DNA from: Modicisalibacter sp049808615
Lineage (GTDB): Bacteria; Pseudomonadota; Gammaproteobacteria; Pseudomonadales; Halomonadaceae
Reading direction: 5' to 3'
Length of the DNA: 64,000 nucleotides
Assembly (NCBI RefSeq): GCF_049808615.1
Contig: NZ_JBNCAN010000013.1
Span: 1-64,000 of the forward strand
Below are positions 9,567 to 17,295 of this stretch, in pieces. A program made the translations under genes and the position numbers. The notes under the pieces were generated by a model that worked only from the letters and a program-made list of their open reading frames with translations, was not told where the DNA came from and did not search any database. Every line of letters starts with the position of its first letter. Position 1 is the first letter of the stretch.

Positions 9567-9906
9567 ATCAAGCAACAACCGTTCAAACAATGCTGCATGG
9601 CAGGCAGCACGTCAGTGGCAGAACCGGGCGCGCCAGGCGCGCCCCTCTTCTCAAGCCAGTGGCCTCAAGCTGGCGATTACCTGGTTGCTGTTCGGGGTGA
9701 TGATGATCGTCGGCACCCTGCTTGGCCTATTCTTCCTTCTGGTAGGCTGGCTCATGCTGCCCCTGGTGCGTCATCGCATGAAAAAGCGCTTGGAGCAGAT
9801 GCGTGCCAACCAGGCTCAGGATGTGGGGTCGGGTCATGCTCAGCCGCGGCATTCTCGACAAGGCAGTCGGCATGTCCTGGAAGGCGATTATCAGGTCAAG
9901 CAATGA
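9559..9906 (+). CDS. Small membrane protein, co-transcribed with PepSY gene
   Basis: A 115-residue protein with a polar, Gln/Arg/Ser-rich N-terminus (about 1-35), one hydrophobic region of about 30 residues (roughly 38-72) that could form one long or two short membrane spans, and a basic, Gln/His/Arg-rich cytosolic tail. I do not recognise a characterised family. The start overlaps the PepSY gene by 8 bases, indicating an operon, so a link to the PepSY/two-component system is plausible. Confidence 0.65.
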   Translation: MTESSNNRSNNAAWQAARQWQNRARQARPSSQASGLKLAITWLLFGVMMIVGTLLGLFFLLVGWLMLPLVRHRMKKRLEQMRANQAQDVGSGHAQPRHSRQGSRHVLEGDYQVKQ

Positions 9907-9928
9907 AGCAGAACCGGTCCGGTAAAAG

Positions 9929-10750
9929 CTAGGCGTCGGTGTCTCTTGAAGGCGCCGACGCTTTAGCGGATTGACCGGCATCATGAACCGAGTTCACGCC
10001 ACGCAATGCCCTGATCTCCTCACGCAGCGCAATCATCTCCACGTGAAGCTCACCTATTTCCTTATACATATGACGCATCATGCGTCGGCTGGCCTCATGC
10101 TGACGCTCATCTTCATCGCTCTGATCGTCGATGAACAGCGATCCTATATAGGCCGCGAAACTGCCAAACAGCCCCACCCCACAGATCATCAGCAGCACCG
10201 CGACGATACGTCCTAGAGTCGTGATGGGATAATAGTCACCATAACCCACCGTCGTGACGGTCACGAAAGCCCACCAAAGCGCCTCTTCCGCCGTGTCGAT
10301 AGGACTCTCCGGGTTGGGGCTTTCAACCAACAGGATGGTCATGGAACCGAAGGCCACCAATAGCAGTGTGGCGGTTGCAGCGGAGGCAAAAATCCCCTTG
10401 GCGCGATTACGAAACATTATTCGCCACAGCATGCGTACCGATCTGAGTGCCCGCAGCAAGCGCAGGATCTGAATGACGCGCACCAGGCGCCCCGCCATGA
10501 ACAATCCTGCCGGAATACTCGCCAGCAGGTCGATCCAGCCCCACCGCATGAAACGCCACTTGTTCGGCGCCGCGTGAAAGCGAATGCTGAAATCGAGAAA
10601 GAAGAACACGCAGACAACGATATCAAGATAGTTGAAAAGCTGTGACATCTCCGGGGTCAGGGTGAAAAACAGATCAGCGATCAGCGCACCCAGCACATAG
10701 AAAGAGAGCACCAGAATCACGAGCTGGAAGGGTGTAATATGATCTTTCAT
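9929..10750 (-). CDS. Voltage-gated-type potassium channel
   Basis: A 273-residue six-helix ion transporter. The S4-like segment is rich in regularly spaced arginines (R-L-V-R-V-I-Q-I-L-R-L-L-R-A-L-R, about residues 86-105). The pore has the K+ selectivity filter T-V-G-Y-G-D-Y-Y-P. The C-terminus is a cytosolic, predicted coiled-coil region (E-I-G-E-L-H-V-E-M-I-A-L-R-E-E-I). This matches the bacterial Kv-like family. The cell likely uses it for K+ flux or membrane-potential control. Convergent with the small membrane protein gene upstream. Confidence 0.9.
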   Translation of the reverse strand: MKDHITPFQLVILVLSFYVLGALIADLFFTLTPEMSQLFNYLDIVVCVFFFLDFSIRFHAAPNKWRFMRWGWIDLLASIPAGLFMAGRLVRVIQILRLLRALRSVRMLWRIMFRNRAKGIFASAATATLLLVAFGSMTILLVESPNPESPIDTAEEALWWAFVTVTTVGYGDYYPITTLGRIVAVLLMICGVGLFGSFAAYIGSLFIDDQSDEDERQHEASRRMMRHMYKEIGELHVEMIALREEIRALRGVNSVHDAGQSAKASAPSRDTDA

Positions 10751-10916
10751 GAAAACGGCGGGCTTTATTGGATGCCAGCCAAGACCTTACGTCATGACCA
10801 CGAGCAAGAAAAGGCACATATTTCCTTCTTGGACCGTGGAAAACCCCGAGAAAGTGCCATAACTTGGAATTGATGAATAAGGTTTTGTCTTACGTCGACA
10901 ACCACCGAGGTGGCGT

Positions 10917-11315
10917 ATGCACAATCACAGGACCAGCGCTTTTCTTCAAAACCCCCGACTCTTTTCAAGCCTGATTCTATTGGGTTTGTGCAACTCTACT
11001 GCGCTACTGACCCACGCCGCCGAAGCCACGAGCAGTCATCTCGAGGAATACCCCACCGAGGAGCGAGTCGATTATGTGCTCGGCTGCATGGCCGCCAACG
11101 GCCAGGACTACCTGACCATGCAGAAATGCTCCTGCAGCATCGACACCATCGCTGACTTGATCCCCTACGTCGACTACGAGGCCGTCAAGACCGTACTCAG
11201 CATGCAGGATCAGCGTGGGGAAATCGGCGTGCTGTTTCGCACCGAGCGAAGCATGAAGGATCGGGTGCAGGCTTTTCGAAGTGCGCAGGTGGAAGCCGAT
11301 CTGCGCTGTTTCTAA
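10917..11315 (+). CDS. Cys-containing secreted protein beside the quinoprotein ABC operon
   Basis: A 132-residue protein with an N-terminal signal peptide (about residues 1-35, ending in T-H-A-A-E-A) and a mature part containing C-M-A-A-N-G-Q-D-Y-L-T-M-Q-K-C-S-C-S. That cysteine spacing suggests a disulfide-bonded or metal-binding domain, not a CxxCH heme site. GAGGTGG lies upstream of the ATG. It converges tail to tail with the PQQ-linked ABC permease gene (6 bases between stops). Proteins of this size and Cys pattern are seen near quinoprotein alcohol dehydrogenase clusters, but I cannot assign a function. Confidence 0.65.
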   Translation: MHNHRTSAFLQNPRLFSSLILLGLCNSTALLTHAAEATSSHLEEYPTEERVDYVLGCMAANGQDYLTMQKCSCSIDTIADLIPYVDYEAVKTVLSMQDQRGEIGVLFRTERSMKDRVQAFRSAQVEADLRCF

Positions 11316-11321
11316 AAAACC

Positions 11322-12134
11322 TCAATCACCACCCGGTCCGCCCTTGCGCGCCATCATGCCCTTGGCCGGGTTATAGGCCAGAATCGCCAACGCCAGCAGT
11401 ATCGCGGTGGTCGCCAGCACGATCAGCGTCGCCTGCGTATTGAATTGCTCGTACAACGCGAAGCGGATCATCTCCACGGCATGGGTGAAAGGATTGAGCG
11501 CCGCGATCTGATAGACCAGTTGGCTGCCTTCGCGCAAGCGCCATAGCGGATAGAGCGCCGAGGAGAGGAAGAACATCGGGAAGATCACGAAATTCATGAT
11601 GCCGGCGAAGTTCTCCAACTGGCGCACGAAGCTCGACAGCAGCATGCCCAATGCCCCGACCAGAACGCCGGTGACAATCAACGCCGGCAGTATCAGCAGA
11701 TAGCCCATTGCCGGCGCCTGCACCCCGTACAGGTAGGCAATCGTCAGGAATACGTAGACCTGCACGATAGACACCAGGGTACCGGCCAGCAGCTTGCAGA
11801 TCAGCAGGTACCAGCGCGGAAAAGGGCTGACCAACAGCACACGCATGCTGCCCATTTCCCGGTCATAGACCATGGACAGTGAACTCTGCATGCCATTGAA
11901 AAGCTGGATCATGCCCATCAGCCCCGGGACGATATAGACCTCATAGAGAATGTAGGTCTGGTAAGGCTCGGTCATGGCCACCCCCAGCGCCATGCGAAAG
12001 CCCGCAGCGAACACGAACAACCACACCAAGGGTCTGACCAGCGCCGCCACGAAGCGGCTGCGCTGATGCACGAAGCGCAGCAATTCGCGGCCGACGACGC
12101 CGCGCAGGCAATGGCCATAGGCCGCCAGGCTCAT
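11322..12134 (-). CDS. ABC-2 type permease, quinoprotein-associated
   Basis: A 270-residue inner-membrane protein with about six helices and the ABC-2 permease segments: R-P-L-V-W-L-F-V-F-A-A-G-F, M-V-Y-D-R-E-M-G-S-M-R and the late S-S-A-L-Y-P-L-W. It starts inside the stop of the ATPase gene (ATGA overlap), so the two form an exporter-type ABC pair. Homologous genes accompany PQQ alcohol dehydrogenases (for example the ped cluster of Pseudomonas putida), where an ABC system is proposed to act in alcohol or aldehyde tolerance. It is the last gene of the leftward operon. Confidence 0.85.
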   Translation of the reverse strand: MSLAAYGHCLRGVVGRELLRFVHQRSRFVAALVRPLVWLFVFAAGFRMALGVAMTEPYQTYILYEVYIVPGLMGMIQLFNGMQSSLSMVYDREMGSMRVLLVSPFPRWYLLICKLLAGTLVSIVQVYVFLTIAYLYGVQAPAMGYLLILPALIVTGVLVGALGMLLSSFVRQLENFAGIMNFVIFPMFFLSSALYPLWRLREGSQLVYQIAALNPFTHAVEMIRFALYEQFNTQATLIVLATTAILLALAILAYNPAKGMMARKGGPGGD

Positions 12135-12898
12135 GACGTCGGTCCTGGCGTGAGTCGATCGAAGGCCGCATCGAGGGTCGTGGTGTCGGTCTGCACCAGC
12201 AGCTCACTGATGCCACCTTGGACGCGTACCCGGCCGCGATGCAGCACGATCACCCTGTCCTCGGGATACACCTCGTCGATCAGATGGGTGGCCCACAGCA
12301 CCGCCACGCCCTGTTCTCGACACAGCCGATGAACGTGCTCGACCAGGGCACGGCGCGAGGCGATATCGAGCCCCACCGTGGGCTCATCCAGCAACAATAG
12401 GCGCGGTTCGTGGAGCAGCCCGCGGGCGATCTCTACCCGCCGCCGCTGGCCCCCGGATAGATGGCGTACCCGCAGCCCGAGGCTATCCTGCATGCCGAGT
12501 CGAGCGAGCTGCCGCGCGGCACGCTGACGCGCCATACCGGGCGTCATGCCGTGCAGGGCGCCGTGGTAGGCCAGGTTCTGCCGGACCGTGAGATCCAGGT
12601 CCAGGGTGGGTTGCTGAAACACAACGCCCATCTGCGCGTGAGCCTGAACCGAATGGCGATGCAGATCGAAATTCCCAACCCGAATTGCCCCCTGGCGATG
12701 GTCGTAGAGTCGCGTGATCAAGGAAAAAAGGGTCGTCTTGCCGGCGCCATTGGGGCCCAGCAGCACCACGAACTCCCCTGCCTTCAATGCAAAGGAAACA
12801 TCGTCGAGGACTGGCTTGCCGCTATAGCTGAAACTCAGATCTCGCACGTCCAGGGCCACCGATTCCGAGGCTCCCCTGCCATCATCAACATGATTCAC
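12131..12898 (-). CDS. ABC transporter ATP-binding protein, quinoprotein-associated
   Basis: A 255-residue ATPase with Walker A G-P-N-G-A-G-K-T-T around residue 49, signature L-S-G-G-Q-R-R-R-V-E-I-A-R-G, Walker B L-L-L-L-D-E-P-T-V-G-L-D, and the H-loop in L-W-A-T-H-L. It resembles the PQQ-dependent alcohol-catabolism ATPases that occur only next to quinoprotein genes. It overlaps the permease downstream and the beta-propeller gene upstream by 4 bases each, so it is tightly coupled in the operon. It energises the permease at the inner membrane; the substrate is unknown. Confidence 0.88.
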   Translation of the reverse strand: MNHVDDGRGASESVALDVRDLSFSYSGKPVLDDVSFALKAGEFVVLLGPNGAGKTTLFSLITRLYDHRQGAIRVGNFDLHRHSVQAHAQMGVVFQQPTLDLDLTVRQNLAYHGALHGMTPGMARQRAARQLARLGMQDSLGLRVRHLSGGQRRRVEIARGLLHEPRLLLLDEPTVGLDIASRRALVEHVHRLCREQGVAVLWATHLIDEVYPEDRVIVLHRGRVRVQGGISELLVQTDTTTLDAAFDRLTPGPTS

Positions 12899-13902
12899 GG
12901 TTCGACAACTACTCCCCAGGGGAAGCGGCCCACGGGAATCGAGCGAATCGCCTCGAAGTCATCGACCTCACCCTCGACCTGAATGACAGTCACATCGCCA
13001 CTGACCCCATTGGTGGTGAACAGGCGACTCTCGTCGCCATTGAGGGCCAGGTGCCAGACTCGCTGTCCTACCAGAAGGTAATCGAGTACCTCATAGCTTT
13101 GTTGATCCACCACCGCGACTCGATTGGAAGGCCCCAGGGCGACAAAGGCGTAGCGCCCATCCGAGGTCAATACCATGCCCACCGCCTGCACGGTCTCGCG
13201 GGGTACCCCGGGCACCTCGAAATCGATGGTGTGAATGACCTCGAAGGTCTCTTGCATGTCGATGATCGCCACCGTCCCGGCAATTTCCGCCGATACCCAG
13301 GCCTGGGAGCCATCCTCGGTGAACTCCACATGCCGCGGGCGGGCGCCCACCAGGCGGTGGTAGGTCGCCTCCATCGTCTCGAGGTCGATGATGTGCGCCA
13401 TATTCGAGGTCTCAGAAGTGGCGATCAGCCATTGGCCGTCTGGACTGACGCCCAGCCCTTCTGGCTCGACACCCACAGGGATCTGGCTGACCCGGGTGCG
13501 CTTCTCATAGTCCAGTACCGAGACGATGTTGTCGTCCTCGTTGGAGACATAGACATAGGGTCGATGTGGATCGACGCGGATTACTTCCGGATCTTCCCCG
13601 GACGCCAGGCTGCGCACCACTTTCAAGGTCTCGAGATCGATCATATCGATGGCCTCGTCGTCGCCCACCGCCACAAACAGTTCGCTCCCCTCGGAACTGA
13701 ACGCCATGGCCCGCGGACGGCGTCCGACGGGGACGGTGTCGATCACTTCCAGCGTGTCGCCATCGATCACCGAGACGGTATTGTCCTTCTCGTTGGAAAC
13801 GAAGATGCGCTCGGCCTGAGCCGACATCGGCAACAGCACCAGCACGACCAAAACGAGACACAGGGTATTTTGCTTGATCATTGTTTTTGCTCTAGCTGGC
13901 AT
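12895..13902 (-). CDS. YVTN-type beta-propeller, PQQ catabolism-associated
   Basis: A 335-residue secreted protein. A signal peptide (about residues 8-31, ending M-S-A-Q-A) is followed by repeated blades of about 42 residues carrying motifs such as V-S-N-E-K-D-N-T-V-S-V-I-D and V-S-N-E-D-D-N-I-V-S-V-L-D. This is the YNCE/YVTN beta-propeller family seen in PQQ-linked ABC loci. AGGGGA stands 7 bases before the ATG at 13902, which makes the gene overlap the preceding binding protein gene by 25 bases. It probably works in the periplasm with the ABC transporter. Confidence 0.85.
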   Translation of the reverse strand: MPARAKTMIKQNTLCLVLVVLVLLPMSAQAERIFVSNEKDNTVSVIDGDTLEVIDTVPVGRRPRAMAFSSEGSELFVAVGDDEAIDMIDLETLKVVRSLASGEDPEVIRVDPHRPYVYVSNEDDNIVSVLDYEKRTRVSQIPVGVEPEGLGVSPDGQWLIATSETSNMAHIIDLETMEATYHRLVGARPRHVEFTEDGSQAWVSAEIAGTVAIIDMQETFEVIHTIDFEVPGVPRETVQAVGMVLTSDGRYAFVALGPSNRVAVVDQQSYEVLDYLLVGQRVWHLALNGDESRLFTTNGVSGDVTVIQVEGEVDDFEAIRSIPVGRFPWGVVVEP

Positions 13903-15152
13903 TGTGATTCCCCTTCATCAACACCCAGCGTATCCAGCGGCGTGCGTGGATGCAGATAGCCCTCTTGGGGCGAGACGGACGCCACCATACGCGGCCCGGT
14001 GATCAGGATGGGCTGGCGCAGCTGATGATTCCAAGGTCGATAGCTCACCGGCAGCCCCAGATAGCCGGCCAGCTCGAAGGCCTCGCCGGTCATATACTCG
14101 CGCAGTTCGTCGCGACCCACGGAGCCGGTGCGCGCCGCGGCCTCGCCCAACGAGCGCACCGCCAGCCAGGCGGCGAAATCCTGCTCCGTCATCCAGCGAT
14201 CGGCCTGGGCCTCGAAACGCCGTTGTAGTTGTACCGCGCCCCAGGATTCGTGGGCGCGATGCCAGGCCGTCGGCGTCAACCCCTGGGTGCCGGCCACCGG
14301 GCGCGGCAGCCGAGTCTGGTAAGGAAAGTACTCGCCGAAATAGTCGTTCTCGTCGGCGACGACCAGCACATCGTGCTCGGCGAATTCCTGCACGAACACC
14401 GGGATTTCCCGCTGAATGGCATGAAAACCACCTTCGGCCCGCCTGGCCATGGGATCGTAGGGCCACATCGCCTCGTCAACGATGCGATGGCCGAAGCGCC
14501 TGGCCGCCGCACGTTGCGCTTCGACGCGAAGGCGATCTTCCTCGGTATTGCCATACACCAGCGCCCAGCGATTCCACTGCTTGTAACCGAGAAACTGGGC
14601 CAGGGCATCGGCCAGCATGCGCCGGCTGGGCGTCGTGTGAAAGAGATTTGCCCGACAGGCTGCGTCGCGCAAGGCATCGTCAGGAGCAGCTGCATTGAAC
14701 ACCAGCCGCTCGTCCAGGGCCGGATCATCCATGAGCGTTTCCAGGGCCTCGCGGGGCAGTCCGCTGACGATCCAGTCGGCGCCTTGCTCGACAAGCTGCC
14801 GCAGGCCACTCGCCACCTCGTCTTCGGACGCCACGACCGCCTCGACGAGCACGAATTCCTGACCCAGAAACTGCCCGGCCGTGTTGTTATCAGCGATCGC
14901 CAGACGCGCGCCCTGCACGCCTTCATCGTTCAGCACCGGGTCGAGCACCGACAGGGGCTCGAGGGCAGCGGGGCGTTCGATACCCAGATAGCCCAGGGTG
15001 ACGGTCGCCTTGTCCTGCACCGTGCCCTGCGCCGCGACCACGCTCGGCATGCTTAGAAACGCCAACAACAGTAAGCTCGCCACTCCCTGCAACGCTCGCC
15101 TGCGAAGGAGACTTAGATGCTCGCATGCGGCTATGTTCCTCTCGCACATCAT
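13878..15152 (-). CDS. Periplasmic binding protein of quinoprotein-associated ABC system
   Basis: A 424-residue protein with an N-terminal signal region (hydrophobic about residues 22-41, ending S-V-V-A-A-Q-G). Its body is a branched-chain amino acid receptor-like type I periplasmic binding fold, containing G-A-R-L-A-I-A-D-N-N-T and E-N-D-Y-F-G-E-Y-F-P-Y. It matches the PQQ-dependent alcohol-catabolism binding protein type. GGAG nine bases upstream of ATG-ATG fixes the start, and this site sits in the end of the preceding gene. It partners with the propeller, ATPase and permease downstream. Confidence 0.83.
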   Translation of the reverse strand: MMCERNIAACEHLSLLRRRALQGVASLLLLAFLSMPSVVAAQGTVQDKATVTLGYLGIERPAALEPLSVLDPVLNDEGVQGARLAIADNNTAGQFLGQEFVLVEAVVASEDEVASGLRQLVEQGADWIVSGLPREALETLMDDPALDERLVFNAAAPDDALRDAACRANLFHTTPSRRMLADALAQFLGYKQWNRWALVYGNTEEDRLRVEAQRAAARRFGHRIVDEAMWPYDPMARRAEGGFHAIQREIPVFVQEFAEHDVLVVADENDYFGEYFPYQTRLPRPVAGTQGLTPTAWHRAHESWGAVQLQRRFEAQADRWMTEQDFAAWLAVRSLGEAAARTGSVGRDELREYMTGEAFELAGYLGLPVSYRPWNHQLRQPILITGPRMVASVSPQEGYLHPRTPLDTLGVDEGESQCQLEQKQ

Positions 15153-15155
15153 TAT

Positions 15156-15806
15156 TCACATCTCCGCACTGATCGTTCTTACCATCCGGCTCAGCAATTC
15201 TTCGAGCAAGTAAGGCTTCTCGCAGAGCGCCGGCAAGGCCTGCTGACGCATCTGAAAGGTCTGCCGCTGCCAGTAGAGTTCTTTCTGCAAGCGCTGGATC
15301 GCCTCGTCACTGGCGGTCTCGGAGGCACGCAGCTGCTCCAGCCTGTCGACCATGACCGATAATTCATCCAGCCTGGCGACCTGCGCCCGGGCGACGTTAC
15401 GTATGAGGGTGATGATCTGGCTGCGCTCACTGTTGATACGCTCGAACAGTCCGGCAAACAGCAGAGTCAGGCGCTGCTCGGCTATCGTCGGTTGCTCGCT
15501 CGCCACGCGCTCGACGAACTCGCTGACACGCTCGAGGGCAGCGTCGCGGGGCGTCTCCCGAGCGGTGGCGAAACGCACCAGAGTGCCGACTTTCTCATCA
15601 TCCCACCACGCTTGATCGAGTGCTTCGGGAGAAGGGCCTGCCCAGAGAGTGCCCCAGGCCAGCTCGGGGATCAGACGCTGCTCACAGGGCCAGTCTTCCG
15701 GCTCCGCCCCGGGATACTGGGCATTGGCATCGGGAGCCATCGCAAGCATCGTGATCAGAGCCAGGGCTGATGTCAGGCCCGATTTTGGATTAGATGGATC
15801 AGTCAC
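15156..15806 (-). CDS. Unknown secreted helical protein in the quinoprotein operon
   Basis: A 216-residue protein whose GTG start at 15806 overlaps the MoxJ-like gene stop (GTGACTGA) and follows GGGGGAGG. A signal peptide covers about residues 1-28 (A-P-D-A-N-A). The mature protein begins with W-P-C-E-Q-R-L-I-P-E-L-A-W-G-T-L-W-A-G-P-S, then is mainly helical and probably coiled coil (about residues 60-190), with one more Cys near the C-terminus. Two conserved-looking cysteines could form a disulfide. Genes of this type are found only beside PQQ dehydrogenase ABC genes as far as I recall; no function is established. Confidence 0.7.
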   Translation of the reverse strand: MTDPSNPKSGLTSALALITMLAMAPDANAQYPGAEPEDWPCEQRLIPELAWGTLWAGPSPEALDQAWWDDEKVGTLVRFATARETPRDAALERVSEFVERVASEQPTIAEQRLTLLFAGLFERINSERSQIITLIRNVARAQVARLDELSVMVDRLEQLRASETASDEAIQRLQKELYWQRQTFQMRQQALPALCEKPYLLEELLSRMVRTISAEM

Positions 15807-16650
15807 GCTTGGCCTCCCCCGAACTCGCGGTGGGATGGAGGAGTTGGCCGTGCTCGTCCAACAAGGGGACATGGTAGTCGACCAGAATGGCATCGATGTC
15901 CGCCTGACGGCGTTCGATGAAGTCATTGAGCCAGTCACGCCATTGCGACTCGCCATGACGTACCCCCATGGTGATGCGATACGTCAGGCGCGCATCCGCA
16001 GAGCCATAAATTAACGGTATAACCTTGAGCGGTGGATTCTGACGTGCTGCGTAATAGCCCGCCAGAGGCCCCCAGACCACGGCACCATCGGTGACGCCCT
16101 TGGCGACATCTTCCACCGCGTCCCTGACCGGTGTTCTGACCCGGGTATCGGTTTGCAGCGCATAGCTTTGTAGATGAGCGCCGGCGCGTCTAAGCGGAAC
16201 CGTTGGCGGCGTCTCGAAGATCACGCCGATCCGCTTGCCCTTGAATGCCGCTGCATCGATGCTGGCCACATCGAGCTTGGAATCCTCGGGCACGACCAGG
16301 GTATAGACGGAGCGATAATAAGGGATGGTGTTCTGCACGAACCCATAGCCTGCGGCGACCCCCATGACCAGGTCACAGAGTCGCGCATCCAGGGTAGTGC
16401 GTATGAAGCCCATGATCTGCGGGGCGTAGACATAGCTCAGCGGCACGTCCAGCTCTTCGGCGATCATCGTTGCGACGCGATTCTCGAATCCCTCGCCTTG
16501 TCGGTTGGTGAATGGCAGATTATTGCCATCGGCGCAGACCCTAAGATGCTCACGCGACTCCCGTTCGGGTAGATCGGCAACGGCCACACCCGCGAACATC
16601 CACAGCGTGCCGACAACGAGCGACGTCAGCAAACGGCCAATTTTCCGCAT
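15799..16650 (-). CDS. MoxJ/XoxJ-like periplasmic binding protein
   Basis: A 283-residue protein with a signal peptide (about 1-25) and a type II periplasmic solute-binding fold: L-R-V-C-A-D-G-N-N-L-P-F-T-N near residue 36 and L-C-D-L-V-M-G-V-A-A-G-Y around residue 115. It belongs to the quinoprotein dehydrogenase-associated MoxJ group. XoxJ-type proteins are thought to bind or activate the lanthanide dehydrogenase rather than transport a solute. It lies two genes below the dehydrogenase, in the order dehydrogenase - cytochrome - J protein, identical to xoxF-xoxG-xoxJ. Confidence 0.85.
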   Translation of the reverse strand: MRKIGRLLTSLVVGTLWMFAGVAVADLPERESREHLRVCADGNNLPFTNRQGEGFENRVATMIAEELDVPLSYVYAPQIMGFIRTTLDARLCDLVMGVAAGYGFVQNTIPYYRSVYTLVVPEDSKLDVASIDAAAFKGKRIGVIFETPPTVPLRRAGAHLQSYALQTDTRVRTPVRDAVEDVAKGVTDGAVVWGPLAGYYAARQNPPLKVIPLIYGSADARLTYRITMGVRHGESQWRDWLNDFIERRQADIDAILVDYHVPLLDEHGQLLHPTASSGEAKRD

Positions 16651-16695
16651 GGCATCCTCCCGAGAAGCGATGTTCCAGCCAAGCTCACTGTCCCA

Positions 16696-17178
16696 TCACT
16701 TCGACTCTTTATCGTTATTGTTTTCAGCGGCTTCTTTGGCTTGTTCGATCACTCGGGGTCGTCCACGGCCCACTTCGCCCGCCGCACGAGCCTGCATGTA
16801 GCTGTAGATATTCTCGATATTGCTCAAGACGTATTCATCGTCGGCAAAGGATGGCATGACCTTGCCCGGTTGAATTTGTAGTCCACCGGCGATGACCCTG
16901 GCAAATTCGTCAAAGCTGCGCTGTTGCGAGCGTTTCATCAGGCTTGGTGCGAAGGAAGAACCCAACCCATCTGGCCCGTGACAGGCCATGCAGGAACGAG
17001 TGTAGGCGATATAGCCGTCATAAGTGCCTTGATCGACCTTGCCGTCGATGACGGTATAGTCGCCTGGGCCAGAACTGTCTTTTTCGGCTGCTGCGGCTGA
17101 CACATTCGTCATACCGACGAACAGCACAGCGCCAATGGCACTGGTGATGAGGGGAAGACGTAGTGTCATCAAAGCCAT
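16696..17178 (-). CDS. Cytochrome c, electron acceptor of the quinoprotein dehydrogenase
   Basis: A 160-residue secreted monoheme cytochrome. After a signal peptide (about 1-29, ending S-A-A-A-A) it has the heme site C-M-A-C-H around residue 65. The likely axial Met is in G-K-V-M-P-S-F near residue 107, and the tail is charged. The ATG at 17178 follows AGAGG; an upstream in-frame ATG at 17220 lacks a site. It sits directly behind the dehydrogenase gene and corresponds to XoxG/PedF/ExaB, carrying electrons from PQQH2 to the respiratory chain in the periplasm. Confidence 0.88.
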   Translation of the reverse strand: MALMTLRLPLITSAIGAVLFVGMTNVSAAAAEKDSSGPGDYTVIDGKVDQGTYDGYIAYTRSCMACHGPDGLGSSFAPSLMKRSQQRSFDEFARVIAGGLQIQPGKVMPSFADDEYVLSNIENIYSYMQARAAGEVGRGRPRVIEQAKEAAENNNDKESK

Positions 17179-17251
17179 GTAACGAGCCTCTTTCGGCCTG
17201 CCGATCTCTTTTGCAAACAACCATCGAGTGCCAGGACCGGCATCAAACTTG

Positions 17252-17282
17252 CTCAGGGCCCAGCATCTTGCTGGGCCCTGAG
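17252..17282 (-). terminator. Strong hairpin between dehydrogenase and cytochrome genes
   Basis: A perfect 14-bp inverted repeat (CTCAGGGCCCAGCA and its complement) with a 3-base loop lies 14 bases past the dehydrogenase stop. There is no long T-run on either strand, so it probably attenuates or stabilises rather than fully terminates. It would leave abundant dehydrogenase mRNA and less readthrough into the cytochrome and ABC genes. Confidence 0.6.
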
Positions 17283-17295
17283 TGATTTACATGTA

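Noticed and set aside
13051..13959. 302-codon open frame opposite the beta-propeller gene
   Set aside because: Antisense to repeats of a secreted beta-propeller; repetitive only because the sense gene is.
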